A stretch of 64,000 nt of DNA from a virus: the IMG/VR virus record IMGVR_UViG_3300032087_006376, positions 1-64,000 of that record; one strand, 5' to 3'. Of this stretch, positions 16,560 through 25,088 are shown piece after piece (position 1 is the stretch's first letter; each line of letters starts with the position of its first letter). The position numbers and the translations under genes are program-made. Under the pieces are notes generated by a model. The model was not told where the DNA came from. It saw only the letters and a program-made list of their open reading frames with translations, and made no database searches.

Positions 16560-18146
16560 ATGTATTTTAAAAAAAGACAAGTTTTAAGTTTTTACGGATC
16601 TCATGATGCTTCTGTTACTTTTATAGATAAACATCAAAAATTAAGAGTTTTAGAATATGAAAGATTTGTCAGAAAAAGATATGCTATGTATTCGAGCGAT
16701 TATGACAACTGGGAGCTCGGATCAAATGAAAACACAAGAATCGAATTTCTAAAACATGTTTGCACAAATATAAACCCAGAAGAAATTAAAATTGTTTTAT
16801 TTTTACACTTATCTGATTTGGATAAGAATCTAATAAAATCTTTTTTTCCTAACGCCGATTTTGTTTTATGTAATCATCATACAGCTCACGCAGCAAGCTC
16901 CTTTTTTACTAGTGGTTTTGAAAAAGCTTTTATTATCTCAATTGATGGAGGAGGTATAGAAAATAACCAAGTTGTTTTCACAAAAACATTCTTAGGCGAA
17001 AAAGAAACATTAAACGATCTTGATTCTTTACAAATAAACCTAGGAGGCCCTTATGGATATGTAGGTTGCCCTATTTCTGAAATAAATCCCGGCATAGATT
17101 CTAAGGAAAATTCTTTAGCATACGCTGGAAAAGTTATGGGGATTTGTGCTTATGGAAAAATTAGAGAAACATGGATTAAACCAATAGAAGATTTTTACAA
17201 ATCAAGAATGTATGATGGCTCAAACAACAAAAAGTTATCAAAAGATATAGGGTTAGATATTTATTTTAACAGCCTGAAAGGGCAAGACTCCTACGATTTA
17301 GCAGCAACATCTCAATTTGTTTTCGAAAAAATATTTTTTGATTATTTTTGGGATGAAATAGTTAAGCTAAACACAGATGTAATTCTAACCGGAGGCTGTG
17401 CTTTAAACGTGCTATTAAACCAAAAACTTGCAGAACGGTTAAAAACAATTAATAAAAAACTTTACATAAGCCCTAACCCTAACGACTCTGGATTATCCAT
17501 GGGTATGTTTTTAAATTTTCTTAAATTAAAAATATCAGAAAATTTTGTTTATGGTGGGCTTGATATATTAGACGCAAATAAGTTTGATTATTACAAGAAA
17601 CAAAGATCTCATATAAGAGCTTCTGCTGAAGAAATAGCGAAAAGTTTAAAAACTGGTAAAATAATAGGCATTATTGAAGGAAAATCAGAAATAGGACCAA
17701 GAGCTTTAGGAAATAGAAGTATTATATGTAATCCGTCAATTGAAAACATGAAAGACATACTTAATGCTAAAGTTAAATTTAGAGAATGGTACAGACCTTT
17801 TGCTCCAGTTTGCCGCGAACAAGATAAAGATATATTTTTTGAAAATTGTTTTGAATCAAAATATATGAGTTATGCACCAAAAGTTAAAGCTCCTTACAAC
17901 ACAAAATTACCAGCTATTACTCATCAAGACGGAACAGCCAGACTTCAAACCGTAACGAAAAAAGACCATGAATTATTTTATAATATTTTAACTGAAATGG
18001 AAAATATCGGTGAAACACCTATTATACTTAACACTTCATTTAACATAAAAGGGTTGCCTATATTATCTTCTTATGCAGATGCATTTTATGTAATGGACAA
18101 TACTGAGCTAGATCAAGTTTACAGTAACGGAATATTATTCACCTAA
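16560..18146 (+). CDS. NodU/CmcH-type carbamoyltransferase
   Basis: 528 aa. The N-terminal Kae1-like domain carries VLCNHHTAHAASSFF (metal-binding HHxxH near residue 105), FIISIDGGGIEN and VILTGGCALNVLLN; the C-terminal YrdC-like domain carries SEIGPRALGNRSIICNP and WYRPFAPV, the family signature. Forms carbamoyl-AMP and transfers carbamoyl to a sugar hydroxyl. Full length. Such genes recur in marine phages; here it would decorate the cluster's glycan. Confidence 0.9.
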   Translation: MYFKKRQVLSFYGSHDASVTFIDKHQKLRVLEYERFVRKRYAMYSSDYDNWELGSNENTRIEFLKHVCTNINPEEIKIVLFLHLSDLDKNLIKSFFPNADFVLCNHHTAHAASSFFTSGFEKAFIISIDGGGIENNQVVFTKTFLGEKETLNDLDSLQINLGGPYGYVGCPISEINPGIDSKENSLAYAGKVMGICAYGKIRETWIKPIEDFYKSRMYDGSNNKKLSKDIGLDIYFNSLKGQDSYDLAATSQFVFEKIFFDYFWDEIVKLNTDVILTGGCALNVLLNQKLAERLKTINKKLYISPNPNDSGLSMGMFLNFLKLKISENFVYGGLDILDANKFDYYKKQRSHIRASAEEIAKSLKTGKIIGIIEGKSEIGPRALGNRSIICNPSIENMKDILNAKVKFREWYRPFAPVCREQDKDIFFENCFESKYMSYAPKVKAPYNTKLPAITHQDGTARLQTVTKKDHELFYNILTEMENIGETPIILNTSFNIKGLPILSSYADAFYVMDNTELDQVYSNGILFT

Positions 18147-18983
18147 ATGAAAGAGAAAAAATATGTTCTTTGCGCAAGAGGATCTTTTGACGTTAACGGA
18201 GGAAAAGCCAGCTATGACCGTGGAACCCCACAAGATCAGACCGAAGCGGCAACAGAGTTGATATATAATAGATTATTTTTAATTCATTTGCTGCAAACAA
18301 AACAAATAACCAAGCAACACACAATTGTAACTCTCCCAGAAAGAAAGTTTTTATATGAAAATATTTTCGACAACGTAATAAATTATGACCCCACAATTGA
18401 TAATTATGATTACAATATTGTGGATTGCGATGTATGGAATAAAATAAAATATAAACCTTTTTATCCCCATTATGAAAGAGATAAAGAAATCATACATAAA
18501 ATAACTTATAACAAAGAAATTTTATCCGAAGATATCGGAGATTTTTTAGTTTGCGTACCCAGATTAAAAGTTTCAGACACTAGAAGAAATTTAAGTAAAG
18601 AATATTGGGCAGATTTTATTTCAAGCGCAAAAGATAAGTTCGATAAAATAATAGTTTTCGGAAAAGGTAATGAGAATTTAGATGATGGCTTGAGGGTCAA
18701 ATACGTGGACACACTTCAAGATTATTGCAGCTATATACACCACAGCAATTGCAGACATGTTGTAAGCACTATTTCTGGTCCTTGCCATTATGTCCAACAA
18801 TTTGGAAATACTAACAATAAAACTACTTTGACTATGGTTGACAATCTAGGACTAACGGATATACATGGGCATGATTGTTCTTATTTCGATCCATGCATCA
18901 ATTTCACAAAAGTAAAAATAAATTTTATTAAAAACCATCTTCCTACACCTGAAAATTTATCAACAACAATAACACAATTATGA
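18147..18983 (+). CDS. Putative GT-B glycosyltransferase-like protein
   Basis: 278 aa, abutting the carbamoyltransferase stop. N-terminal YVLCARGSFDVNGGKASYDRG and a second Rossmann-like half with FLVCVPRLKVSDTRRN, KIIVFGKGNENL and VSTISGPCHYVQQFGN. The late S-x-x-S-G-P-C-H-Y block recalls the donor region of GT9/GT23-like enzymes. No confident family; role in the glycan pathway inferred from context. Confidence 0.5.
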   Translation: MKEKKYVLCARGSFDVNGGKASYDRGTPQDQTEAATELIYNRLFLIHLLQTKQITKQHTIVTLPERKFLYENIFDNVINYDPTIDNYDYNIVDCDVWNKIKYKPFYPHYERDKEIIHKITYNKEILSEDIGDFLVCVPRLKVSDTRRNLSKEYWADFISSAKDKFDKIIVFGKGNENLDDGLRVKYVDTLQDYCSYIHHSNCRHVVSTISGPCHYVQQFGNTNNKTTLTMVDNLGLTDIHGHDCSYFDPCINFTKVKINFIKNHLPTPENLSTTITQL

Positions 18984-19327
18984 GCTCAGAAATAGATAAA
19001 TATATACAATCAAAAGTAAAAAACATTTTAAATGAAAACAAATTTCCAGATTACGATGATGTATATAGTGATACATTTTCTGAATTAATAGATAAACTCA
19101 TAGTTGTGCATATAAGGCTCTGGTACCTAGAAGATGCTATAAACATCGAAACCGATCCGATAAAAGTTACTGAATTAAAAAGAAAAGCAGATGTTACATT
19201 TAAAGAAAAAAGACCCATGCTTGTTAAGTCGTTAGATAAAATGATCTTTAACTTATGTTCAGGAAAAACTAAACCAATTATAGAAAACCCTAAAATTTAT
19301 AAAGGTTATCAAGAAAATAATGAGTGA
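18980..19327 (+). CDS. DUF4254-like helical protein
   Basis: 115 aa, all-helical. The stretch KLIVVHIRLWYLEDAIN followed by KVTELKRKADVTFKEKRP matches the N-x-x-L-W-x-x-E-D and K-R-x-I-D pattern of DUF4254 proteins, which sit in bacterial glycan clusters without known biochemistry. Overlaps both neighbours by 4-8 bp. Confidence 0.55.
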   Translation: MSSEIDKYIQSKVKNILNENKFPDYDDVYSDTFSELIDKLIVVHIRLWYLEDAINIETDPIKVTELKRKADVTFKEKRPMLVKSLDKMIFNLCSGKTKPIIENPKIYKGYQENNE

Positions 19328-20228
19328 AAAAGTTTTAATTACAGGTGGATCAGGATTAGTTGGTAGATGGTTGCAAAAAACTAGTCCAAAATATACATTC
19401 TTATCTTCAAAAGACTTTGATTTAACTTCTGAAAAGTCTGTGGTTGAAATGTATGAAAAGCATAACCCAGACACAGTTATTCATTTAGCTGCCAGAGTTG
19501 GAGGCATAGTTGATAATATACAAAATCCATGTAATTATTTTGAAGAAAACGTGTTAATGAACACACTACTTCTTAAATACGCCCGAATTAATAATGTGAA
19601 AAAATTTTTAGGCATATTAAGTACTTGCATTTATCCAGACGTAATGGATTCCTACCCGCTGAAAGAAGATTGTTTACATAAAGGTGAGCCTACAAAAACA
19701 AATTTTAGCTACGGTTACGCTAAAAGAGTTATGGCAGTACAAATTGATGCTTGCAATGAACAATACGGAACAAATTATAATTACTTAATTCCATGTAACT
19801 TATACGGAGATGGAGATAAAAATGATCCATCAAAAAGCCACTTTGTTACAGCTCTTATAACTAAAATACACGAAGCAGTAAAAAACAATGATAAAGAGAT
19901 AACATTATTTGGAGACGGATCCCCTCTTAGACAATTTCTTCACGCTGAAGATTTTGCTTTAGTCATCAATGAGATTATTAAAAAAAATATCACTTCAAGC
20001 TTTAATGTGGCAGCTGAAGAAGTTTATTCTATAAAAGAGATAGCAGAAATAGCATTAGACGCATGTGGCGCAACCCATTTGAAAGTAAATTTTGACACAA
20101 GCAAGCCTAACGGCCAATATAGAAAAGATGTCTGCATCAATAAACTTAAAAAATTTATACCTAATTTCAACCCAAAACCGCTACATCAAGGCATAAAAGA
20201 AACTTATAACAATATAAAAAATGAATAA
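19320..20228 (+). CDS. fcl: GDP-L-fucose synthase family (or GDP-L-colitose synthase)
   Basis: 302 aa extended SDR. VLITGGSGLVGRWLQ is the NADPH-binding Gly motif, HLAARVGGI and LSTCIYPD follow, and YGYAKR carries the catalytic Y-x-x-x-K. NLYGDGD and RQFLHAEDFA are typical of WcaG/Fcl. Acts as 3,5-epimerase/4-reductase on the product of gmd. Because the next gene looks like ColD, the real substrate could be the 3-deoxy intermediate, making this a ColC-type enzyme. Sequence alone does not decide. Confidence 0.85.
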   Translation: MSEKVLITGGSGLVGRWLQKTSPKYTFLSSKDFDLTSEKSVVEMYEKHNPDTVIHLAARVGGIVDNIQNPCNYFEENVLMNTLLLKYARINNVKKFLGILSTCIYPDVMDSYPLKEDCLHKGEPTKTNFSYGYAKRVMAVQIDACNEQYGTNYNYLIPCNLYGDGDKNDPSKSHFVTALITKIHEAVKNNDKEITLFGDGSPLRQFLHAEDFALVINEIIKKNITSSFNVAAEEVYSIKEIAEIALDACGATHLKVNFDTSKPNGQYRKDVCINKLKKFIPNFNPKPLHQGIKETYNNIKNE

Positions 20229-21378
20229 TTGGAAATTAAACGAAAATAATTTTACTTTTGCAGACAGGTTAAAAATATGCAGCTTTTTTCTTTCTCATAA
20301 TAATTTCTGGACTATGAGCGATAAAGTCTTGAAATTTGAAAGCCAAATGGCTAATTTCACAGATTGTAAATATTCTTTATTTGTATCTAGCGGCTCGACC
20401 GCCAACAGTATTTTAGCTTCATATTTAAAAGATGAATTTTATGAACCTAACGAAAAAAATATTGTGGTATTTCCATCCACAACTTGGATCACCTCAGTAA
20501 GCCCATTTATTAGAGAAGGTTTTGAACCTAAGTTCATAGATATTTCCTTAACTAATTATGCAATTGATTTAGATAAGTTGGAAACTTATTTAGATGATAA
20601 TCAAAAATATGTTAGATGCGTGTTTATTACAAGTTTGCTAGGATTTAACCCAGACTTCGAAAGGCTAAAATTAATAGAAGAAAAATATGAAGTTAAAATC
20701 ATGGTGGATAATTGCGAAAACACTTTTAGCCAGTACGACATGAAGAACGCTTCGAGTTATTTCACTAGCACAACAAGCACGTATTTTGGGCATCAACTTC
20801 AAAGCGTCGAAGGAGGATTTATCTTTACCAACAATAAAGAAGAAAAAGATTATTTTTCAATGTACAGAAATCATGGGTTAACCAGAAGTGTTCGCAATAT
20901 GAACGACTACTCAAACCCGAAAGTAGATCCCAAATTTGATTTTTTTCTTTTAGGCAACAATTCAAGAAACAGTAATATCAATGCATTTATAGGGTCATTA
21001 GATTTCGAAAGAATTAATAAATATAAATCAAAACGATTGAATCTTTATAATTTATTTAAATCTTCTGTAAATAGAACAAAGATTATTTTACCCGTCAAAA
21101 CAAAAAAGAGCCTTGATATTCCTTTTTGCTTACCCTTACTTTTTCACACTCCAGAAAACAAAAGAATTATTCAAAAATATTGCGATCTCAATGGAATTGA
21201 GTCTCGCCCAATCGTTTCTGGAAATTTATTAAGACAAACTTGTCTTGAAAAGTTTGATGATTATAAAAATTTTTACAACAGTGAATTCGTAAACAATAAT
21301 GGAATTTATGTTGGGCTTCACAGTCAAGTAAAAGAAAAACAAATAGAAAAATTAGCTTCAGCAATAAATAATCTATAA
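20221..21378 (+). CDS. colD: ColD-like GDP-4-keto-6-deoxymannose 3-dehydratase (PLP, His for Lys)
   Basis: 385 aa, fold type I (DegT/DnrJ/StrS) enzyme. SLFVSSGSTANSIL binds the PLP phosphate, IMVDNCENTF carries the ring-stacking Asp. Ordinary aminotransferases of this family have a Schiff-base Lys five residues before E-G-G; here STYFGHQLQSVEGG has His191 at that position. This Lys-to-His change is the hallmark of ColD and RfbH-type 3-dehydratases, which use PMP and do not form an internal aldimine. RNHGLTRSVRN and ESRPIVSGNLLRQ also match ColD. Sits between fcl and gmd, as expected for colitose synthesis. Confidence 0.82.
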   Translation: MNNWKLNENNFTFADRLKICSFFLSHNNFWTMSDKVLKFESQMANFTDCKYSLFVSSGSTANSILASYLKDEFYEPNEKNIVVFPSTTWITSVSPFIREGFEPKFIDISLTNYAIDLDKLETYLDDNQKYVRCVFITSLLGFNPDFERLKLIEEKYEVKIMVDNCENTFSQYDMKNASSYFTSTTSTYFGHQLQSVEGGFIFTNNKEEKDYFSMYRNHGLTRSVRNMNDYSNPKVDPKFDFFLLGNNSRNSNINAFIGSLDFERINKYKSKRLNLYNLFKSSVNRTKIILPVKTKKSLDIPFCLPLLFHTPENKRIIQKYCDLNGIESRPIVSGNLLRQTCLEKFDDYKNFYNSEFVNNNGIYVGLHSQVKEKQIEKLASAINNL

Positions 21379-21379
21379 C

Positions 21380-22438
21380 ATGAAAACAGTTTTAATAACA
21401 GGAGTAACAGGTCAAGATGGAGCTAACATGGCTGAGTACCTGTTAGAAAATACAGATTACAAAGTTGTTGGCATGATTAGAAGAAGTTCTAATATTAATT
21501 ATGTCAACTGCAAAAAAATTAAAGATAATAAAAGATTCACTTTTGAATACGGAGATTTATCAGATAGCCAAAGCATAAATCAATTAGTATCAAAAGTCAT
21601 GCCAGATTATTTTATAAATTTTGCTGCTAATAGTTATGTGGGGTGCAGCTGGCAAATGCCAGAGCAAATTTTCGACGTTAACACAATAGGAGTTTTGAGA
21701 TGTTTAGAGGCTATAAAAAATATAAAACCAAGCTGTAAATTTTATTCAGCTGGATCAAGCGAAGAGTGGGGCAATGTAGATTATAGCCCACAGGATTTAA
21801 AGCATCCGCTTAAACCAAGAAGCCCATACGGAGCCAGCAAAGCTTCTGCTAGGCATATTGTTAAGGTTTATAGAGAGTCTTACAATATTTTCGCTATCCA
21901 TAGTATTTTATTCAATCATGAAGGCACAAAAAGAGGTCCAGAATTTGTTACTAGAAAAATCACTAAAAATGTATCCAGAATCCACCATGCGATAAACAAT
22001 AAACAACCATTTCGACCTTTAGAGCTTGGTAATCTGGACTCAAAAAGAGACTGGAGTGATAGCGAAGATTTTGTGAAAGGCGTATGGCAAATGTTAAATC
22101 AAGAAGAGCCAAATGATTATATTTTATCTAGTGATGAAACGCACTCAATTAGAGAATTTGTAGAAAAGGCTTTTCGTGAGGCTGGAATAGAAGGCGTTTG
22201 GCACGGTAAAGGTTTATCAGAAGAGTATTGTTTACCTAATTATATCATGGAAGAACGTGAGGCAAAATCTTCTGTTCTTGTGAAGATAAATGAAAAATTT
22301 TATCGCCCAGCTGAAGTTGAGCTTCTTTTGGGCGATTCATCTCTAGCTAGAGAAAAATTGGGGTGGAAACCTGAAATTTCATTTGACAAACTGGTGTCTA
22401 AGATGGTAAAGTTTGACATAGATAATTACGAAAATTAG
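21380..22438 (+). CDS. gmd: GDP-mannose 4,6-dehydratase
   Basis: 352 aa extended SDR. VLITGVTGQDGANMAEYLL is the nucleotide-binding motif, MIRRSSNINY follows, SAGSSEEWGN provides the active-site Ser/Glu, SPYGASK carries Y-x-x-x-K, and NHEGTKRGPEFVTRKI is the Gmd-specific block. Makes GDP-4-keto-6-deoxymannose, the branch point to fucose (Fcl) or colitose (ColD/ColC). Last gene of the glycan cluster. Confidence 0.92.
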   Translation: MKTVLITGVTGQDGANMAEYLLENTDYKVVGMIRRSSNINYVNCKKIKDNKRFTFEYGDLSDSQSINQLVSKVMPDYFINFAANSYVGCSWQMPEQIFDVNTIGVLRCLEAIKNIKPSCKFYSAGSSEEWGNVDYSPQDLKHPLKPRSPYGASKASARHIVKVYRESYNIFAIHSILFNHEGTKRGPEFVTRKITKNVSRIHHAINNKQPFRPLELGNLDSKRDWSDSEDFVKGVWQMLNQEEPNDYILSSDETHSIREFVEKAFREAGIEGVWHGKGLSEEYCLPNYIMEEREAKSSVLVKINEKFYRPAEVELLLGDSSLAREKLGWKPEISFDKLVSKMVKFDIDNYEN

Positions 22439-22450
22439 TGTATAAATAGG
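22437..22450 (+). promoter_or_regulatory. Late-type promoter with exact TATAAATA
   Basis: AGTGTATAAATAGG lies 7 bp before the RNR start codon. It combines the AGTGTA lead of this phage's motif with the T4 late octamer TATAAATA. Confidence 0.65.
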
Positions 22451-22456
22451 AATACG

Positions 22457-24436
22457 ATGGCACAAAACGAAGGCATACTCTCTCAGGATTTTCTCGATAA
22501 ATACAAAAATAAACAACCAAATTGGGGCTTTAATGGTCTCGGGTATATTGTTTATAAGCGCACTTACGCTAGATTAAAAGAAGATAATACAACAGAAGAA
22601 TGGCACGAAACTGTTGCCAGATGTGTAGAAGGCGCACAAAAGCTTGGAGCTGGATACACTAAAAAAGAAGCAGAAAAAATTTATGATTATGTTTTTAATT
22701 TAAAATGTAATTTTGCCGGACGTATGCTCTGGCAGTTAGGCACCTCAACCGTTGACAGGTTCGGCGCAAATTCTCTGCTTAATTGTTGGTTTGCTAGCAT
22801 GAAAGAGCCTAAAGCGTTTTTATTTCTTTTTGAAAATTTGATGCTTGGGGGTGGAGTTGGCTACAGTATTCGCAGAGAAGATGTTCATGAGTTACCTAGA
22901 ATTAAAAAAGATGTAGAAATTGTTCATAAGCCGAAAAAAGATGCTGACTTTATTGTTCCAGACTCCAGAGAGGGTTGGGTTAAATTGCTAGAGCATGTTC
23001 TCAATGCTTTTTTTGAAACTGGTAAAAGTTTTTCTTACAGCACAATTTTAATTAGAGGTGCTGGTGAAAAAATTGAAGGTTTCGGAGGTAAGGCTAGCGG
23101 CCCAGCAATCCTTGTAGAAGGAATTGAAAAAATCTGCAAAGTATTTAAAGACAGAGAAGGTAAAAAACTTAGGTCTTTAGATGTTTTAGATATTTGTAAT
23201 ATTATTGGCAGTGTTGTTGTCGCCGGTAATGTTCGCAGATCTGCAGAAATTGCTTTAGGAGATCCTGATGATGTTCTTTATCTTCGAGCAAAGAACTGGG
23301 GTTCAGGTAACGTTCCTAATTGGAGAGCAATGAGCAACAACACTTTATACGTTGATGATTACTCTCATTTAATGGATGAATTCTGGAAAAATGGTTATGA
23401 GATAAATAAATCTACAGGTTTTGCAAATGGTGAACCATATGGATTTTTCAATTTACCATTGTCAAGAAAATATGGCCGCTTGAAAGACGGGCTAATGAAG
23501 AACGCAGAGATTTACCCTACTAGAGTTGATAATGTTGTAGGAACTAATCCTTGTGGTGAAATCAGTCTTTCTGACTATGAGTGTTGTAACCTATGTGAGC
23601 TATATTTAAATAATATAGAAAGCCAGAAAGAGTTAAACGAATGTGCTAAATTACTTTACAAAGCTCAAAAAGCTATCGCCGCTTTACCTTTCTTGCATGA
23701 TGAGACAAATGCGATTGTGCATAAAAATATGCGCCTTGGGTTAGGTGTTACAGGTATTTGTCAGTCTATGCATAAAATTGACTGGCTTGATAATTGTTAT
23801 GAAGAGTTAAGAAAGTTTGATAAGCAATGGAGCAAACAAAAAGGTTGGCCTGAAAGTATTAAGCTTACAACCGTTAAGCCTTCTGGAACTCTTAGCTTGT
23901 TAGCTGGATCTACCCCGGGTGTTCACCCCGCTTATTCTAAACATTATTTTAGAACTGTTAGAATGAGCAGCAGTGATCAGCTAGTGCAAATTTGTAGAGA
24001 CCTAGGCTACAAAACAGAATTCTTGCTAAACTTTGATGGTTCTGAAAATCGCGATACTGTTGTTGTTTATTTTCCATGCGAAACTCCAGACGGAGCAATT
24101 TTAGCTAAAGACATGGGAGTGATTAAACAACTAGAAATGGTTAAAACACTTCAAGAGAACTGGAGTGATAACGCCGTTAGCGTTACAGCTTACTATTCTC
24201 CAGAAGAATTAGATGAGTTAAAAGGTTGGCTAAAAGATAATTATAAAAATAGTATTAAGAGCGTTAGCTTCCTACTCCGACAAGAGCATGGCTTCAAACA
24301 AGCTCCTTATCAAGAAATTGATGAAAAAGAGTATGATAAAGCCAAATCTAAAGTAAAACCTCTTTCTAATATAAATATCACGGGAGATACTTTAGAGGGA
24401 ATTGAATGCGAAGGTGGAGCGTGTCCCATTAGATAA
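22457..24436 (+). CDS. nrdJ: Class II (B12-dependent) ribonucleotide reductase, monomeric
   Basis: 659 aa. NPCGEISL gives the thiyl-radical Cys366 and Glu368; C110 and C377 sit where the active-site redox pair of the L. leichmannii enzyme lies. The C-terminal ECEGGACPIR supplies the shuttle pair C651/C656. EPYGFFNLPLSRKYG and GLGVTGICQ are conserved barrel elements. Makes dNTPs in an adenosylcobalamin-dependent, oxygen-independent way, so the host must supply B12. No intein or intron interrupts it. Transcribed from its own TATAAATA motif. Confidence 0.93.
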   Translation: MAQNEGILSQDFLDKYKNKQPNWGFNGLGYIVYKRTYARLKEDNTTEEWHETVARCVEGAQKLGAGYTKKEAEKIYDYVFNLKCNFAGRMLWQLGTSTVDRFGANSLLNCWFASMKEPKAFLFLFENLMLGGGVGYSIRREDVHELPRIKKDVEIVHKPKKDADFIVPDSREGWVKLLEHVLNAFFETGKSFSYSTILIRGAGEKIEGFGGKASGPAILVEGIEKICKVFKDREGKKLRSLDVLDICNIIGSVVVAGNVRRSAEIALGDPDDVLYLRAKNWGSGNVPNWRAMSNNTLYVDDYSHLMDEFWKNGYEINKSTGFANGEPYGFFNLPLSRKYGRLKDGLMKNAEIYPTRVDNVVGTNPCGEISLSDYECCNLCELYLNNIESQKELNECAKLLYKAQKAIAALPFLHDETNAIVHKNMRLGLGVTGICQSMHKIDWLDNCYEELRKFDKQWSKQKGWPESIKLTTVKPSGTLSLLAGSTPGVHPAYSKHYFRTVRMSSSDQLVQICRDLGYKTEFLLNFDGSENRDTVVVYFPCETPDGAILAKDMGVIKQLEMVKTLQENWSDNAVSVTAYYSPEELDELKGWLKDNYKNSIKSVSFLLRQEHGFKQAPYQEIDEKEYDKAKSKVKPLSNINITGDTLEGIECEGGACPIR

Positions 24437-24460
24437 TTATATTCTAATTATCGTAAATCT

Positions 24461-24478
24461 AGTGTAAAATTTTGTGTA
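24461..24478 (+). promoter_or_regulatory. Late-type promoter motif AGTGTAAAAT
   Basis: AGTGTAAAAT at 24461-24470 with a second GTGTAA at 24474 that runs into the ATG at 24479. Same class as the other start-proximal motifs. Confidence 0.55.
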
Positions 24479-24949
24479 ATGGAATTTACTTTAGATTTTT
24501 CAAAGGCTATAGCAAAAAAAAGACAAGGACCTAAAAGTTCTGCTCAAACTCCTGCTAAGCCAGATGAACGTAAAAAAGGTTCCAGCAGAAACGAACCCGG
24601 TTCTGCTGGAACTTCTCCTGATGCGAAAGAAAAAGCCGAAAAAAACTTAAAAAAGAAAGACGAAAAAGAGTTAGTTTCTAAGGCTAAAATAACTTTTAGC
24701 GAAAAAGTAACTAACGCATTAAAACAAAAAGTCAAAGATCATAACGCTAAATACTCTAAAAAAGTTACGTTAGGTCAACTCAAAAAAGTTTACAGAAGAG
24801 GGCTTGGAGCTTTTAGCTCTTCTCATAGACCCGGAAAAAGTCGTGCTCAGTGGGCTATGGCTAGAGTAAATATGTTTTTAAAAATGCGAAGAGGCGGAAA
24901 AGTCAAAGAAGCTTACAGAAGAGCTGATCAAGATATAGCTAGAGATTAA
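24479..24949 (+). CDS. DUF5824-like phage protein
   Basis: 156 aa, strongly basic. A Lys/Pro/Ser-rich N-terminal half (~1-75) precedes a conserved C-terminal domain: VTLGQLKKVYRRGLGAF, SHRPGKSRAQWAMARVN and GGKVKEAYRRADQD, as in DUF5824 proteins of marine phages. Function unknown; it groups with head-associated genes in related phages, which agrees with the late-type motif at its start. Confidence 0.7.
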   Translation: MEFTLDFSKAIAKKRQGPKSSAQTPAKPDERKKGSSRNEPGSAGTSPDAKEKAEKNLKKKDEKELVSKAKITFSEKVTNALKQKVKDHNAKYSKKVTLGQLKKVYRRGLGAFSSSHRPGKSRAQWAMARVNMFLKMRRGGKVKEAYRRADQDIARD

Positions 24950-24950
24950 A

Positions 24951-25085
24951 ATGGAAAAAATAGAAGTAGACATGTTTTATTTTGATGATTTTACTGAAGA
25001 AGATTTTAAAGAAGCTACTTCTGATTTAAATGAATTTGGTGTAAATGATAGTGAATTCGATTTGGAATATCACGATACAGAATAA
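24951..25085 (+). CDS. Small acidic protein, 44 aa
   Basis: ATG one base after the previous stop; MEKIEVDMFYFDDFTEEDF... with about one third Asp/Glu. Fits exactly between two coding regions with 1-bp and 3-bp gaps, which supports it. No family recognised. Confidence 0.55.
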   Translation: MEKIEVDMFYFDDFTEEDFKEATSDLNEFGVNDSEFDLEYHDTE

Positions 25086-25088
25086 AAA

